Below, in pieces: positions 53,023 to 62,862 of a DNA stretch of 64,000 nucleotides. Location: NCBI GenBank assembly GCA_965231165.1, contig OZ246421.1:2232001-2296000 (forward strand). The letters run 5' to 3'. Position 1 is the first letter of the stretch. Each line of letters starts with the position of its first letter. Source of the DNA: Micavibrio_C sp965231165. Its GTDB lineage: Bacteria > Pseudomonadota > Alphaproteobacteria > Micavibrionales > Micavibrionaceae. A program made the position numbers and the translations under genes. The notes below the pieces were generated by a model. That model was not told the origin of the DNA and did not search any database. It saw nothing but the letters and a program-made list of their open reading frames with translations.

Positions 53023-53400
53023 ATGCGCATTTTATTGACGATTGCTATCTGTGGTTTTGTGATATGCGCTACGCCCGTTTTGGCGCAGAATTCATCCAAG
53101 CCGCCTGTGACAACGTTTTTTCACGTTATGAATGATGTGCCGGTGATGCCGGGACTGCGCGAACTGACCGATGAAGCGGTCAATTTCGACAAGCCGGAGG
53201 GGCGCATTATCAGCGCCACAGCCGTATCCGATACCGTGGCACCGGTGGCGATTAAAAATTTTTACGGCGAGACATTGCCGCAACTGGGGTGGCTCGCGCA
53301 GTCGGACGGGTCTTTTGTCCGGGACCAGGAGCGACTAAAACTGATTATTGAAGGGAAAGAAGGGGTTAGCATCATCCGTTTTCAGGTGGAGCCGCGCTGA
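53023..53400 (+). CDS. Small exported hypothetical protein
   Basis: The ATG at 53023 opens a signal peptide MRILLTIAICGFVICATPVLA cut before QNS (cited in part), giving a 125-residue precursor. The mature part has FYGETLPQLGWLAQSDGSF and RLKLIIEG. This pattern is seen in small exported proteins often found behind mutM or ubiE in alphaproteobacteria; their role is unknown. It follows mutM by 11 bp. Confidence 0.75.
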   Translation: MRILLTIAICGFVICATPVLAQNSSKPPVTTFFHVMNDVPVMPGLRELTDEAVNFDKPEGRIISATAVSDTVAPVAIKNFYGETLPQLGWLAQSDGSFVRDQERLKLIIEGKEGVSIIRFQVEPR

Positions 53401-53470
53401 AGTCGCTATTTTCCGTGGAAAACCCGAGAAACCTCAAGTTTTCAGGGGTTTAACTTGTGAATTGTTTAGC

Positions 53471-53500
53471 TTGACAAAGCCCCCCGGCTGCGCGTAAAAC
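53471..53500 (+). promoter_or_regulatory. Candidate rpsT promoter
   Basis: TTGACA (53471-53476) matches the -35 consensus exactly, with TAAAAC (53495-53500) 18 bp on. It leaves a leader of about 115 nt before rpsT containing a GGCCGGGGAC...GGGCCGC stretch that could fold. Confidence 0.5.
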
Positions 53501-53624
53501 AACGGTCTCGCAGCGTTCGCGGACTACAAAAAAACAAGGCTGGCGGCGACTTTGCGACTAAAAATTAGGATTTAATTTATGGCCGGGGACGATCCCGACG
53601 GGCCGCACAGAATAAGGGCTTAAA

Positions 53625-53891
53625 ATGGCAAACCATACCTCTGCAAAACAACGCATTCGTCGCAACGCTCGCCGTGCCGATATCAATGGCTCACGTCAGA
53701 GCGCGATCCGCACTTTCGTCAAGAAAGTCGAACTGGCGCTGGCCGCCGGTAATGCTCAAGATGCAGAGGCAGCCTACAAAGTTGCTCAACCGCACATCAT
53801 GCGCGGTGTTGTAAAAGGCCTGATGCACAAGAATGCAGCAGCCCGCAAAATGTCACGTCTGAATGCTCGTATCAAAGCGCTGAAGAAATAG
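53625..53891 (+). CDS. rpsT: 30S ribosomal protein S20
   Basis: This 88-residue basic helical protein has the S20 signature: ANHTSAKQRIRRNARR, SAIRTFVKKVE and a C-terminal KNAAARKMSRLNARIKAL. It binds 16S rRNA early in 30S assembly. It lies upstream of dnaA, a common alphaproteobacterial arrangement. AAGGG precedes the ATG. Confidence 0.98.
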   Translation: MANHTSAKQRIRRNARRADINGSRQSAIRTFVKKVELALAAGNAQDAEAAYKVAQPHIMRGVVKGLMHKNAAARKMSRLNARIKALKK

Positions 53892-54485
53892 TCATCAGCG
53901 TTCTTGCGTAACGGGAAGTTCGGCGACTACAGAATTTCCAAACAGTTTTAAAATGCGTGTGTAAAGCACGAAAGCGACCGGAGCGTAAGCCCCGGGAGGA
54001 AGTGTGTTTTTGTTTTTGCAAGTGGGTTCACGAAAATTTCTTTTTGCTTGTTCTCACTTTGATCGCATGGACAAAGTTTTTTTTTAGCGTTAGTGTTTTT
54101 TTAACTCTCGAATTTAAAACGTACGCGCATCGATGATGCTGTGTGCGAATGATCTGAAAAGCCGCGTCATTAAACGCTGGATGTCAGATCGAAACTCTGG
54201 CCACGCTCACGATGTGATGCTGAAGCAGGGTTATCAAAAAACGTAGGAGAACAAGGAAGGAATTCATCAGGTTTACGTTATTCAGTATCACGATAAATGA
54301 GATTGAATTCCGGATTTGATACTTTCGCCTGCCAACAGTGACATGAGAATGAAGACGTCACAGACTTGCCGGATTAACCTCCGGTGTCTGAACCCTTTTC
54401 TTTTGCCTGTTGATCCTTGTTCCGCCTGGTAGTGCTTTGTGTGGTTAAGTTTTAAACGACTTGTTATGTGGGAGAATTAAACAAC
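53892..54485 (+). other. 594-bp rpsT-dnaA interval, possible origin region
   Basis: No convincing gene is present. The interval has several T-tracts (54006-54017, 54076-54085, 54104-54111) and generally AT-rich DNA. One DnaA-box-like site, TGTGGTTAA (54440-54448), has one mismatch to the consensus, and there is no box cluster. GGGAG at 54470-54474 serves dnaA. An origin or a long dnaA leader is possible; neither is shown. Confidence 0.35.
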
Positions 54486-55919
54486 ATGTCATCTGAATCT
54501 GCGGGATCCGCCGTCGCCTTCAAAAAAGAAAAATTCCAGAATGATTCCTATGTGCCGACCAAGGAAATCATGGCGCTCTGGAATGCCGTTCACGGCGAGT
54601 TGCGCGATGAATTCGGTGAAGCTGTTTTTCGTAGCTGGCTGAAGCCTTTGACGTTGCAGGCCAGCTATCATGGTACGCTTGAAGTATCGGTCCCCACACG
54701 CTTCATGCGCGACTGGATTCAGTCCCACTATGCCGCCAAGATTCTTGAAATGTGCACGGTACGCGATGCCGAAATTCGCCGTCTGGAAATCGTTGTCGTG
54801 CAAAGCGCGATGGCTGCCGAAACGCAAGTTGCTGAAGAAGCGCAGAAACCCAAGGTTAACCAGAACAGCAATGCCCTGGCGCAGGAACTGCAGGAGTTGA
54901 CCTCTCCGTTTGATCCGCGTTTTACCTTTGATACGTTCGTAATCGGCAAGCCTAACGCTCTGGCGCATGCCGCTGCGAGCCGCATTATCGAATCGGCCAA
55001 CGTACCGTTCAATCCGCTGTTCATTTATGGCGGCGTGGGTCTTGGCAAGACGCACCTGATGCATGCGATTGGCGCGGCGATCAAGCAAAAATCACCGGAA
55101 AAACGCGTGATTTACTTATCAGCCGAGAAATTCATGTACCAGTTCGTCAAGTCTCTGCGCGCCAAAGACATGATGAGCTTTAAAGAGGCATTCCGTTCGG
55201 TTGACGTTCTGATGATGGATGACATCCAGTTCATCAGCGGCAAAGAGCAAACACAGGAAGAATTCTTCCATACTTTCAACGCGCTGGTCGATCAGAACAA
55301 ACAAATCGTGATTTCTGCCGATAAAGCGCCGTCTGATCTGCTGGGTCTGGAAGAACGCCTGCGTTCACGTCTGGCCTGGGGTCTGGTGGCGGATATCCAG
55401 CCGAGCACATACGACCTGCGCCTCGGCATCCTTGAATCCAAACGCACACTCCTGAATGCGAACATTCCGGACGCTGTTCTCGAATTTCTGGCGCTGAAAG
55501 TGACATCGAATATTCGTGAACTGGAAGGTGCACTGAACCGCATCGTTGCGCATGCCGATGTGACCAAGCAACTGATCACGCTGGAATCGACGCAAGACGT
55601 TCTGCAGGACCTGCTGCGCGCGCATGATCGCCGCATCACGATCGACGAAATCCAGCGCAAAGTGGCGGAACATTACAATATCCGTCTGCAGGATATGCAT
55701 TCCGCACGTCGCGCCCGTCAGGTTGCACGCCCGCGTCAGGTGGCGATGTATCTCGCCAAGCAACTGACCGCGCGTTCTCTGCCGGAGATCGGCCGCAAAT
55801 TCGGTGGCCGCGATCACACCACTGTCATGCATGCCGTGCGCAAGATTGAAGAGCTGATGGCCGAAGATACCCAGATTGCGCAGGATGTTGAAATCATCCG
55901 CAGGGCGCTGACGGGCTGA
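54486..55919 (+). CDS. dnaA: Chromosomal replication initiator DnaA
   Basis: DnaA binds DnaA boxes and melts the origin. The ATG at 54486 gives 477 residues; a GTG 18 bp earlier is in frame but lies on the GGGAG site. Domain I spans about residues 20-105 (WNAVHGELRDEFG, FRSWLKPL). Domain III has Walker A GVGLGKTH (about 183) and Walker B LMMDDIQF (about 241). Domain IV has the box-binding helix-turn-helix PRQVAMYLAKQLT and GGRDHTTVMHAVRKIE. dnaN follows after a terminator. Confidence 0.98.
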   Translation: MSSESAGSAVAFKKEKFQNDSYVPTKEIMALWNAVHGELRDEFGEAVFRSWLKPLTLQASYHGTLEVSVPTRFMRDWIQSHYAAKILEMCTVRDAEIRRLEIVVVQSAMAAETQVAEEAQKPKVNQNSNALAQELQELTSPFDPRFTFDTFVIGKPNALAHAAASRIIESANVPFNPLFIYGGVGLGKTHLMHAIGAAIKQKSPEKRVIYLSAEKFMYQFVKSLRAKDMMSFKEAFRSVDVLMMDDIQFISGKEQTQEEFFHTFNALVDQNKQIVISADKAPSDLLGLEERLRSRLAWGLVADIQPSTYDLRLGILESKRTLLNANIPDAVLEFLALKVTSNIRELEGALNRIVAHADVTKQLITLESTQDVLQDLLRAHDRRITIDEIQRKVAEHYNIRLQDMHSARRARQVARPRQVAMYLAKQLTARSLPEIGRKFGGRDHTTVMHAVRKIEELMAEDTQIAQDVEIIRRALTG

Positions 55920-55940
55920 TACTGTTAAATTATGGAATTC

Positions 55941-55976
55941 AAAGAGGGCCGGGAAGTGATTTCCGGCCTTCTTTTT
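55941..55976 (+). terminator. dnaA intrinsic terminator
   Basis: AAAGAGGGCCGG (55941-55952) and CCGGCCTTCTTT (55963-55974) form a 12-bp stem with one G-U pair, ending in a T-run, 21 bp after dnaA. It implies that dnaN has its own promoter. Confidence 0.88.
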
Positions 55977-56101
55977 TGCCTGTGGATCAGGTGGACAAAA
56001 CCCGGAAATCCGCAAGATTCCGCTTTTTCCGAAACTCACGCGTGCTATAAATATTCTATTCAAGAACCATTTTTTAGCCGGATTTTACGGGGGATTTACC
56101 C

Positions 56102-57217
56102 ATGAAGCTGACCATCGAACGTGCTGCCCTGATGCGCTCTTTGAACCACGTCCAGAGCGTGGTCGAACGCCGGAACACTATTCCCATTCTTTCGAACGTC
56201 TTGTTCAAGGCCGATGGCGATAGCCTGTCGATGACGACCACCGACATGGATCTCGAAATCAACGAATCGGTTGCGGCAAAAGTCGACCGTCCGGGCGCGA
56301 CCACCGCACCGGCGCATACGCTGCATGATATCGTGCGCAAACTGCCCGATGGCGCGGAAGTGACGCTGGAAGTGGATGCTTCCGGTAATTCCATGACGGT
56401 GAAGGCCGGACGCTCGATGTTCAAACTGAGCTGTCTGCCCACCAGCGATTTCCCGGAAATCGGCAATGCGCAACTGCCGTCCAGCTTTACGATTCCGGCG
56501 GCTGAGCTGCGCAACCTGATCGACCGCACCAAATTCGCGATGAGCACGGAAGAAACCCGTTATTACCTGAACGGTATCTATATTCATGCGGTAGACGTCG
56601 ATGGCACCAAGATTTTGCGCGCTGTCGCGACCGACGGTCACCGTCTGGCCCGATTCGAAATGCCGCTGCCGGATGGTTCCGAAGGCATGCCGGGCGTGAT
56701 TATTCCGCGCAAAACCATTAATGAACTGCGCAAACTGCTGGACGAAGCTGCCGATTCGATCAAGGTTAGCCTGTCGGAAAGCAAAATCCGCTTCTCGTTC
56801 GACCATATCGACCTGACGTCAAAGCTGATCGACGGCACGTTCCCGAATTACGAACAAGTGATTCCGACAAAGAATGACAAGGTCGTAGAGGTGAACTCGA
56901 AAGTGTTCAGCAACGCGATTGACCGTGTTTCGACGATTTCCGACGGTAAATCCCGTGCGGTGAAGATTGCGCTGAACAATAAAACCATGACGATTTCCGC
57001 GAATTCTCCGGAAGCGGGCAGCGCCACCGAAGATCTGGAAGTGAATTCAAACGACAACATGGAAATCGGCTTCAACGCCCGTTACTTGCTGGATATCACC
57101 AGCCAGCTTCAGGGCGATGGTTGCCGGATTACTTTGGCCGATTCGGCCTCGCCGACGATTATTCAGGACTCGGCCGATCTTTCAGCGCTGTATGTTTTGA
57201 TGCCGTTGCGCGTGTGA
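56102..57217 (+). CDS. dnaN: DNA polymerase III beta sliding clamp
   Basis: The 371-residue product is the ring clamp that holds Pol III on DNA. It shows the three-fold repeated domains: MKLTIERAALMRSLNHVQSVVERRNTIPIL opens domain I (cited in part), VATDGHRLARFE is in domain II, and the C-terminal SALYVLMPLRV matches the conserved MPMR-type end that lines the partner pocket. GGGG precedes the ATG. A terminator follows. Confidence 0.98.
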   Translation: MKLTIERAALMRSLNHVQSVVERRNTIPILSNVLFKADGDSLSMTTTDMDLEINESVAAKVDRPGATTAPAHTLHDIVRKLPDGAEVTLEVDASGNSMTVKAGRSMFKLSCLPTSDFPEIGNAQLPSSFTIPAAELRNLIDRTKFAMSTEETRYYLNGIYIHAVDVDGTKILRAVATDGHRLARFEMPLPDGSEGMPGVIIPRKTINELRKLLDEAADSIKVSLSESKIRFSFDHIDLTSKLIDGTFPNYEQVIPTKNDKVVEVNSKVFSNAIDRVSTISDGKSRAVKIALNNKTMTISANSPEAGSATEDLEVNSNDNMEIGFNARYLLDITSQLQGDGCRITLADSASPTIIQDSADLSALYVLMPLRV

Positions 57218-57238
57218 TCGACCTTCAAACGAATCAGG

Positions 57239-57274
57239 AGGGGCACGGGAGAGATTTCCGTGCCTTTCTTTTTT
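57239..57274 (+). terminator. dnaN intrinsic terminator
   Basis: GGCACGG (57242-57248) and CCGTGCC (57258-57264), extended by G-U and A-U pairs, are followed by TTTCTTTTTT, 24 bp after the dnaN stop. Confidence 0.85.
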
Positions 57275-57294
57275 CTCTTATGGTTAAATAGTTT

Positions 57295-58443
57295 ATGGCC
57301 TTTATCCGTTCACTCCAGCTTACGCATTTTCGCTGCTACGATTCGGCGCGGTTGGAAGGCTTGCTGTCCGGGCCGGTGGTGCTGACGGGGCCGAACGGGG
57401 CCGGGAAAACCAATATACTGGAAGCAGTTTCTTTATTGTCGCCGGGGCGCGGCCTGCGCGGCGCCAGAGTTTCTGAAATGCAGCAGCGCGAGGTTTCATC
57501 GCCCTGGGCGCTTTCGGCGGAGGCGGAAACACAATATGGCGCGGTACGGATTGGCACCGGGCTTGATGCGGGCAGCGCGGTTGAGAAACGTATTGTCCGT
57601 ATCAATGGCGAAACGGCCAAGGCGCAGACGGCCCTGGCTGAATATCTGGCCTGTGTCTGGCTGACGCCGCAGATGGATAGATTATTTCTGGAAGGTTCTT
57701 CGGCGCGGCGCAAATTTCTCGACCGCCTGATTTTTGCATTCGATCCCGGCCATGCGGGGCGGGTGACGCGGTATGAAAACGCGATGAGCCAGCGTTCAAA
57801 AATTCTGCGTGAAAATGAACGGCCTGATCCGGTCTGGCTTGATGCGCTTGAGGCGCAGATGGCGGAAACGGGTGTGGCGATTGCGGCGGCGCGGGTCGAA
57901 TTTTTGAGCGTGTTGCAACGGGCCTGCGATCAGGATGCGCTCGAAGAAACCCTGTTCCCACGCGCTTTGATCGCCCTTCGCGGTACGATTGAGGAATTAC
58001 TGGCGCGGGTGCCCGCGCTTGAGGTTGAGGATATGTTCCGTTATCAACTGCGTGAATCGCGTATGGTTGATGCGCGTACGGGCGGGGCGGCGACCGGGCC
58101 GCATAAGGCCGATCTGGCAGTGACGTATGCCGCGAAGGACATGCCCGCCGACCAATGCTCGACGGGGGAGCAAAAGGCGCTTTTGATCGGCATTACGCTG
58201 GCGCATAGCCGTTTGATGGCGGCAGAACGCGGTGCGCCGCCGATATTGCTGCTGGATGAAGTGGCGGCCCATCTCGATGAAAACCGTCGGGCGGCGCTCT
58301 ATGACATTCTGCTGACCTTGGGCGGGCAGGTCTGGATGACCGGAACCGATGCGGTTTTATTCGAAACTCTGGGCACACGGGCGCACTATTTTCACGTAGA
58401 AAAAAGCCATTTGTACAGGCGCGGTACGGCAGCGGCGGCATGA
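57295..58443 (+). CDS. recF: DNA replication and repair protein RecF
   Basis: RecF is an SMC-like ATPase that loads RecA at gaps with RecO and RecR. Walker A is GPNGAGKTNILEA (about residues 33-45), the ABC signature is STGEQKALL, and Walker B with D-loop is LLLDEVAAHLDENRR (about 318-332). At 382 residues it is normal. The C-terminus ends in an Ala-rich tail. It lies in the conserved dnaN-recF-gyrB order. Confidence 0.96.
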   Translation: MAFIRSLQLTHFRCYDSARLEGLLSGPVVLTGPNGAGKTNILEAVSLLSPGRGLRGARVSEMQQREVSSPWALSAEAETQYGAVRIGTGLDAGSAVEKRIVRINGETAKAQTALAEYLACVWLTPQMDRLFLEGSSARRKFLDRLIFAFDPGHAGRVTRYENAMSQRSKILRENERPDPVWLDALEAQMAETGVAIAAARVEFLSVLQRACDQDALEETLFPRALIALRGTIEELLARVPALEVEDMFRYQLRESRMVDARTGGAATGPHKADLAVTYAAKDMPADQCSTGEQKALLIGITLAHSRLMAAERGAPPILLLDEVAAHLDENRRAALYDILLTLGGQVWMTGTDAVLFETLGTRAHYFHVEKSHLYRRGTAAAA

Positions 58444-58598
58444 CCGCTTTCTCTGCTACAACTGTTTGATTTTAAATGAAAATTTAGACCGGGAAAACCG
58501 CGGGAAAACGCTTTTAAAAGGTGCTTTCTTTGGGGGTAGGTGCTATAAAAAACGACCTGCAAAACTATATTATTTTTATCAAGCGAACGTATAGAAAC

Positions 58599-61091
58599 AT
58601 GTCCGAAATGGCGCAACGCAAAACCGATTCCGAACAACGTGAAGAGCAAAATGCCGCTGCTGCGGCTTATGGTGCTGATTCCATCAAGGTGCTGCGCGGC
58701 CTTGACGCTGTGCGCAAGCGCCCCGGCATGTATATCGGCGATACCGATGATGGTTCGGGTCTGCATCACATGGTGTACGAAGTTGTCGATAACGCGATCG
58801 ATGAATCGCTGGCGGGGCATTGTGACCGTATCGATGTTGTGATCAACAAGGCCGGTTCCGTGACCGTGCGCGATAACGGGCGCGGCGTTCCCGTTGATAT
58901 TCACAAGGAAGAAGGCGTTTCCGCCGCCGAAGTCATTATGACGCAGCTGCATGCGGGCGGTAAGTTCGACCAGAATTCATACAAGGTTTCGGGCGGTCTG
59001 CATGGTGTCGGCGTTTCCGTTGTCAATGCGCTGTCTGAATATCTTGATCTGAAAATCAATCGTCAGGGCAAGATCTGGGAAGTGCGTTTCCGTCATGGCG
59101 TGGCCGAAGCGCCCCTGCGCGAAGTGGGCGATATGGTGCCAGGCCAACGCACAGGCACGGAAGTGACTTTCCTGCCGTCGCCGGAAACTTTCACGATGAC
59201 GGAGTTTGATTTCACGACGCTGGAAGACCGTCTGCGCGAGCTGGCGTTCCTGAATTCGGGCGTCAATATTTTCCTGCGCGATGACCGCGAAGAACCAAAC
59301 AAGGAAGTGAATTTCCACTTTGACGGCGGTATTGAAAGCTTCGTCAACTACCTGAACCGCAACAAGACCCCGCTGGGCAAGAAACCTATTCATATTACAG
59401 CTTTTGAGGAAACGGCCGGCATCACGGTTGAATCCGCGCTTGAGTGGACGGATGCTTACCATGAAAGCATGCTGTGCTTTACCAACAATATCCCGCAACG
59501 TGATGGTGGTACGCACCTGCAGGGTTTCCGCAATGCGCTGACCCGCGTACTGATGAAATATGCCGAAGAAGAAGGTCTGCTCAAGAAAACCAAAGACCTG
59601 AAGCTGACCGGCGAAGATATGCGCGAAGGCCTGACCTGCGTGTTGTCGGTGAAAGTGCCTGATCCGAAATTCTCCTCACAGACCAAGGACAAGCTGGTTT
59701 CATCTGAGGTGCGTCCGGTGGTGGAAGCGGCGATTGCCGAACATCTGGGAACATGGCTGGGTGAGAACCCGGCGGATGCCCGCCGCATCGTCGGCAAGAT
59801 TATCGAAGCGGCGACCGCGCGTGAAGCCGCGCGCAAGGCACGTGATTTGACCCGCCGCAAGGGGATCATGGATATCTCCAGCCTGCCGGGTAAACTGGCG
59901 GACTGTCAGGAGCGCGATCCGGCGAAATCTGAATTGTTCATCGTCGAGGGTGACTCGGCTGGCGGTTCCGCGAAATCGGGGCGTCACCGTAAATCACAGG
60001 CGATTTTGCCGTTGCGCGGCAAGGTATTGAACGTCGAGCGCGCGCGTTTCGACAAGGTTTTGAGCAATAACGAACTGGGTACGCTGATTACGGCGCTGGG
60101 CACCAGTATAGGCAGCGAAGAATTCAACATCGAGAAAATTCGCTACCACAAAATCATTATCATGACCGACGCCGACGTTGACGGTTCGCACATTCGTACG
60201 CTGCTGCTGACGTTCTTCTACCGTCACATGCCGGAAATCATTGCCAAGGGCTATCTCTATATCGCCCAGCCGCCGCTTTACAAAGTAAAACGTGGTAATT
60301 CGGCGGAACTGTATCTGAAAAACGATGCGGCGCTTGAGGACTATCTGATTGATGCGGCGCTTAGCGATGATGTGACGCTCAGTATCGGCGGTAAAACCTA
60401 TAACGGTGAGCCGTTGCGTGATTTGCTGGTTAAGACCCGTACGGTCAAGGCCAGTATCCATACACTGGTGGCGCGTGTGGGTAATCGCGCTGTCGTTGAA
60501 CAGGCGGCGATTGTCGGTGCGTTTGATGATGCGATCTTTACCGATAATGCCAAAGGCGTGGCGTTGGCTGAAAAACTGGCGGAGCGTATGAATGCGCTGG
60601 CTGATCGACGCGAAAAAGGCTGGCATGGGGAATTTACCCCTGTCGGCGGTTACCTGTTCACCCGTACATTGCGCGGGGTGAAGGACCAGATTCGCATTCC
60701 CGTGGAATCGCTGCGTTCGACTGAAGCGGTGCGCCTGAATAATAACCGCGACTGGCTGACGGTCAGCTTCTCGCAGGATATGGCGGCGATCACTGGCAAG
60801 GACGCCAAGGTTTTGGCTAGCGTACAGGGGCCATCCAGCCTTTATGACGCGATCCAGACAATTGGCCGCAAGGGCATTCAGATTCAGCGCTATAAAGGTC
60901 TTGGTGAGATGAACCCGGAACAGCTCTGGGAAACCACGCTCGATCCGGAAGTGCGCACATTGCTGCAAGTCAATATCAAGGACGCCGAGAAGGCGAACGA
61001 GATATTCGCGACGCTGATGGGCGATATCGTCGAACCGCGCCGCAAATTCATTCAGGACAACGCCCTGAAAGTTTCCAACCTCGACGTATAG
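58599..61091 (+). CDS. gyrB: DNA gyrase subunit B
   Basis: GyrB supplies ATPase and TOPRIM functions for negative supercoiling. The ATG at 58599 gives MSEMAQRKTD and 830 residues; another ATG lies three codons on, and neither has a clear ribosome site. Motifs are KRPGMYIGDT, VDNAIDE, the ATP-lid GGLHGVGVSVVNAL, the TOPRIM EGDSAGGSAKSGR (about residue 450) and DADVDGSHIRTLLL (about 523), and a QRYKGLGEMNPEQLW C-terminal element. argS begins 10 bp after the stop. Confidence 0.97.
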   Translation: MSEMAQRKTDSEQREEQNAAAAAYGADSIKVLRGLDAVRKRPGMYIGDTDDGSGLHHMVYEVVDNAIDESLAGHCDRIDVVINKAGSVTVRDNGRGVPVDIHKEEGVSAAEVIMTQLHAGGKFDQNSYKVSGGLHGVGVSVVNALSEYLDLKINRQGKIWEVRFRHGVAEAPLREVGDMVPGQRTGTEVTFLPSPETFTMTEFDFTTLEDRLRELAFLNSGVNIFLRDDREEPNKEVNFHFDGGIESFVNYLNRNKTPLGKKPIHITAFEETAGITVESALEWTDAYHESMLCFTNNIPQRDGGTHLQGFRNALTRVLMKYAEEEGLLKKTKDLKLTGEDMREGLTCVLSVKVPDPKFSSQTKDKLVSSEVRPVVEAAIAEHLGTWLGENPADARRIVGKIIEAATAREAARKARDLTRRKGIMDISSLPGKLADCQERDPAKSELFIVEGDSAGGSAKSGRHRKSQAILPLRGKVLNVERARFDKVLSNNELGTLITALGTSIGSEEFNIEKIRYHKIIIMTDADVDGSHIRTLLLTFFYRHMPEIIAKGYLYIAQPPLYKVKRGNSAELYLKNDAALEDYLIDAALSDDVTLSIGGKTYNGEPLRDLLVKTRTVKASIHTLVARVGNRAVVEQAAIVGAFDDAIFTDNAKGVALAEKLAERMNALADRREKGWHGEFTPVGGYLFTRTLRGVKDQIRIPVESLRSTEAVRLNNNRDWLTVSFSQDMAAITGKDAKVLASVQGPSSLYDAIQTIGRKGIQIQRYKGLGEMNPEQLWETTLDPEVRTLLQVNIKDAEKANEIFATLMGDIVEPRRKFIQDNALKVSNLDV

Positions 61092-61101
61092 CGGATCGGC
61101 C

Positions 61102-62862
61102 ATGACTTCACTCGTACAAGCGCTGTCACAAATCGTCGGCGATGTTTTCGCGGGATTGGAATTGCCTGCGGAACTGGGCGCGGTGCGGGTATCTGATCGC
61201 CCTGATCTGGCGCAGTTTCAGTGTAATGGTGCGATGGCGGCGGCGAAGCAGGCTAAGAAAAATCCGCGGGCGGTGGCGGAAGAGGTCGTGGCCAAGCTGG
61301 AAACCAACCCTATTTTCTCAAAAATTGAAATTGCCGGGCCGGGATTTATCAATCTCAATATCAGGGATGAATTTCTGACGCGCCATCTGGCGGGTATTGC
61401 CGTTGATGAGCGTTGCGGCGTAGCGCCGCTGGCGCATGGCGAGACAGCCGTGCTGGATTACGGCGGGCCGAATATCGCCAAGGCGATGCATGTCGGGCAT
61501 TTGCGCGCCAGCATTATCGGCGACACGCTGCGCCGGATCTTGGGCTTTGGTGGCTATAAAACGCTCGGTGACGTTCACATGGGCGATTGGGGTACGCAGA
61601 TCGGCATGGTGATCAGCGAGATGGCGGTGCGTCACCCGGAATGGCCCTATTTCGATGCGGCCAATACGGGACCGTATCCGGAAACATCGCCTTTCGACAT
61701 GGCGGAGCTGGAAGCGGTTTATCCGGCAGCAGCCAAAATCTGCAAGGAGGACGAAACGCGGATGGAGCAGGCGCGGCAGGCGACGGTCGAACTGCAAAAT
61801 GGTCGTCACGGTTACCGTGCTTTGTGGAAACATATCGTCAATGTTTCAATCGGCTCAATGAAGACCAATTTTGAATCGCTCAACGTCCATTTCGATTTGT
61901 GGAAGGGCGAGGCCGATGTCCACGATCTGATCGCGCCGATGGCCGAAGACCTAAAGAAAAAAGGTTTTGCGGTGATTGATGACGGCGCGCTGGTGGTGCC
62001 GGTCAAGAAGGATGAAGATCAAAAGGAATTTCCGCCCCTGATCCTTTATAAGCGTGATGGTGCGGTGATGTACGGTACGACTGATCTGGCGACGATTGTC
62101 GAGCGGATGAATCTCTATAAGCCCACCAAAATCATTTATGTGGTCGATCAACGTCAGAACCTGCATTTCGAACAGGTTTTCCGGGCGGCACGGCTATCGG
62201 GCATTGCCCCTGCCAACGTCGAACTGACCTTTGCCGGGTTTGGCACCATGAATGGTACTGACGGCAAGCCGTTTAAAACCCGCGAGGGTGGTGTCCTGCG
62301 TCTGGAAGATTTGATCGCCATGGGGCGCGACAAAGCGATGGCGCGTCTGGATGAGGCCGATCTTGCCAAGGAAGCTGTCCCAGAAGAACGCCAGAAAATT
62401 GCGCAGATGGTGGGGATAGCCGCGATTAAATTCGCTGATCTGCAAAATCCGCGTCATGCCGACTATGTTTTTGATATTGATCGCCTCACCAGTTTTGAGG
62501 GCAAAACCGGGCCTTACATTTTGTATCAGGCGGTGCGGATCAAATCGCTGCTGCGTAAAGCCGGTGATTTCAAAGCGGATGCGCCGTTCCAGTTGCAGGA
62601 TGGCGACCGTGCGCTGGCGTTGCTGATGACGCAGTTGCCGGAGGTTTTTGCGATGGCGCTCAAGAATTACACGCCGCATGTGTTGTGTGATTATGTTTTC
62701 CGTCTGGCGCAGGAATTCAGCAGCTTCTACGGCAACTGCCATATCCTGTCCGAGACTGACGAGGGCCTGAAGCAAAGCCGTCTGCAGCTCTGCCGCATGG
62801 CCTTGGCGCAGATGATTCTGACGACAGGCTTGATGGGTATCGATATTCCTGAACGGATGTAA
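61102..62862 (+). CDS. argS: Arginyl-tRNA synthetase
   Basis: This 586-residue class I synthetase charges tRNA-Arg. The HIGH motif is HVGHLRAS (HVGH at residues 130-133), preceded by GGPNIAKAM. The N-terminal Add-1 domain ends near residue 105. A KMSKS loop is not clear (FKTREGGVLRLEDL occupies the site), as is usual for ArgRS. The anticodon-binding DALR-type C-terminus includes AQEFSSFYGNCHIL. It follows gyrB by 10 bp and may be co-transcribed; it abuts a convergent gene with no gap. Confidence 0.97.
   Translation: MTSLVQALSQIVGDVFAGLELPAELGAVRVSDRPDLAQFQCNGAMAAAKQAKKNPRAVAEEVVAKLETNPIFSKIEIAGPGFINLNIRDEFLTRHLAGIAVDERCGVAPLAHGETAVLDYGGPNIAKAMHVGHLRASIIGDTLRRILGFGGYKTLGDVHMGDWGTQIGMVISEMAVRHPEWPYFDAANTGPYPETSPFDMAELEAVYPAAAKICKEDETRMEQARQATVELQNGRHGYRALWKHIVNVSIGSMKTNFESLNVHFDLWKGEADVHDLIAPMAEDLKKKGFAVIDDGALVVPVKKDEDQKEFPPLILYKRDGAVMYGTTDLATIVERMNLYKPTKIIYVVDQRQNLHFEQVFRAARLSGIAPANVELTFAGFGTMNGTDGKPFKTREGGVLRLEDLIAMGRDKAMARLDEADLAKEAVPEERQKIAQMVGIAAIKFADLQNPRHADYVFDIDRLTSFEGKTGPYILYQAVRIKSLLRKAGDFKADAPFQLQDGDRALALLMTQLPEVFAMALKNYTPHVLCDYVFRLAQEFSSFYGNCHILSETDEGLKQSRLQLCRMALAQMILTTGLMGIDIPERM

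Noticed and set aside
54133..54246. 37-codon ORF in the rpsT-dnaA interval
   Set aside because: No ribosome site, no downstream terminator and no recognisable product; probably chance in an AT-rich interval.
59994..61103. 369-codon open frame antisense to gyrB
   Set aside because: Shadow of gyrB with His/Arg/Gln-rich composition and no recognisable domain.
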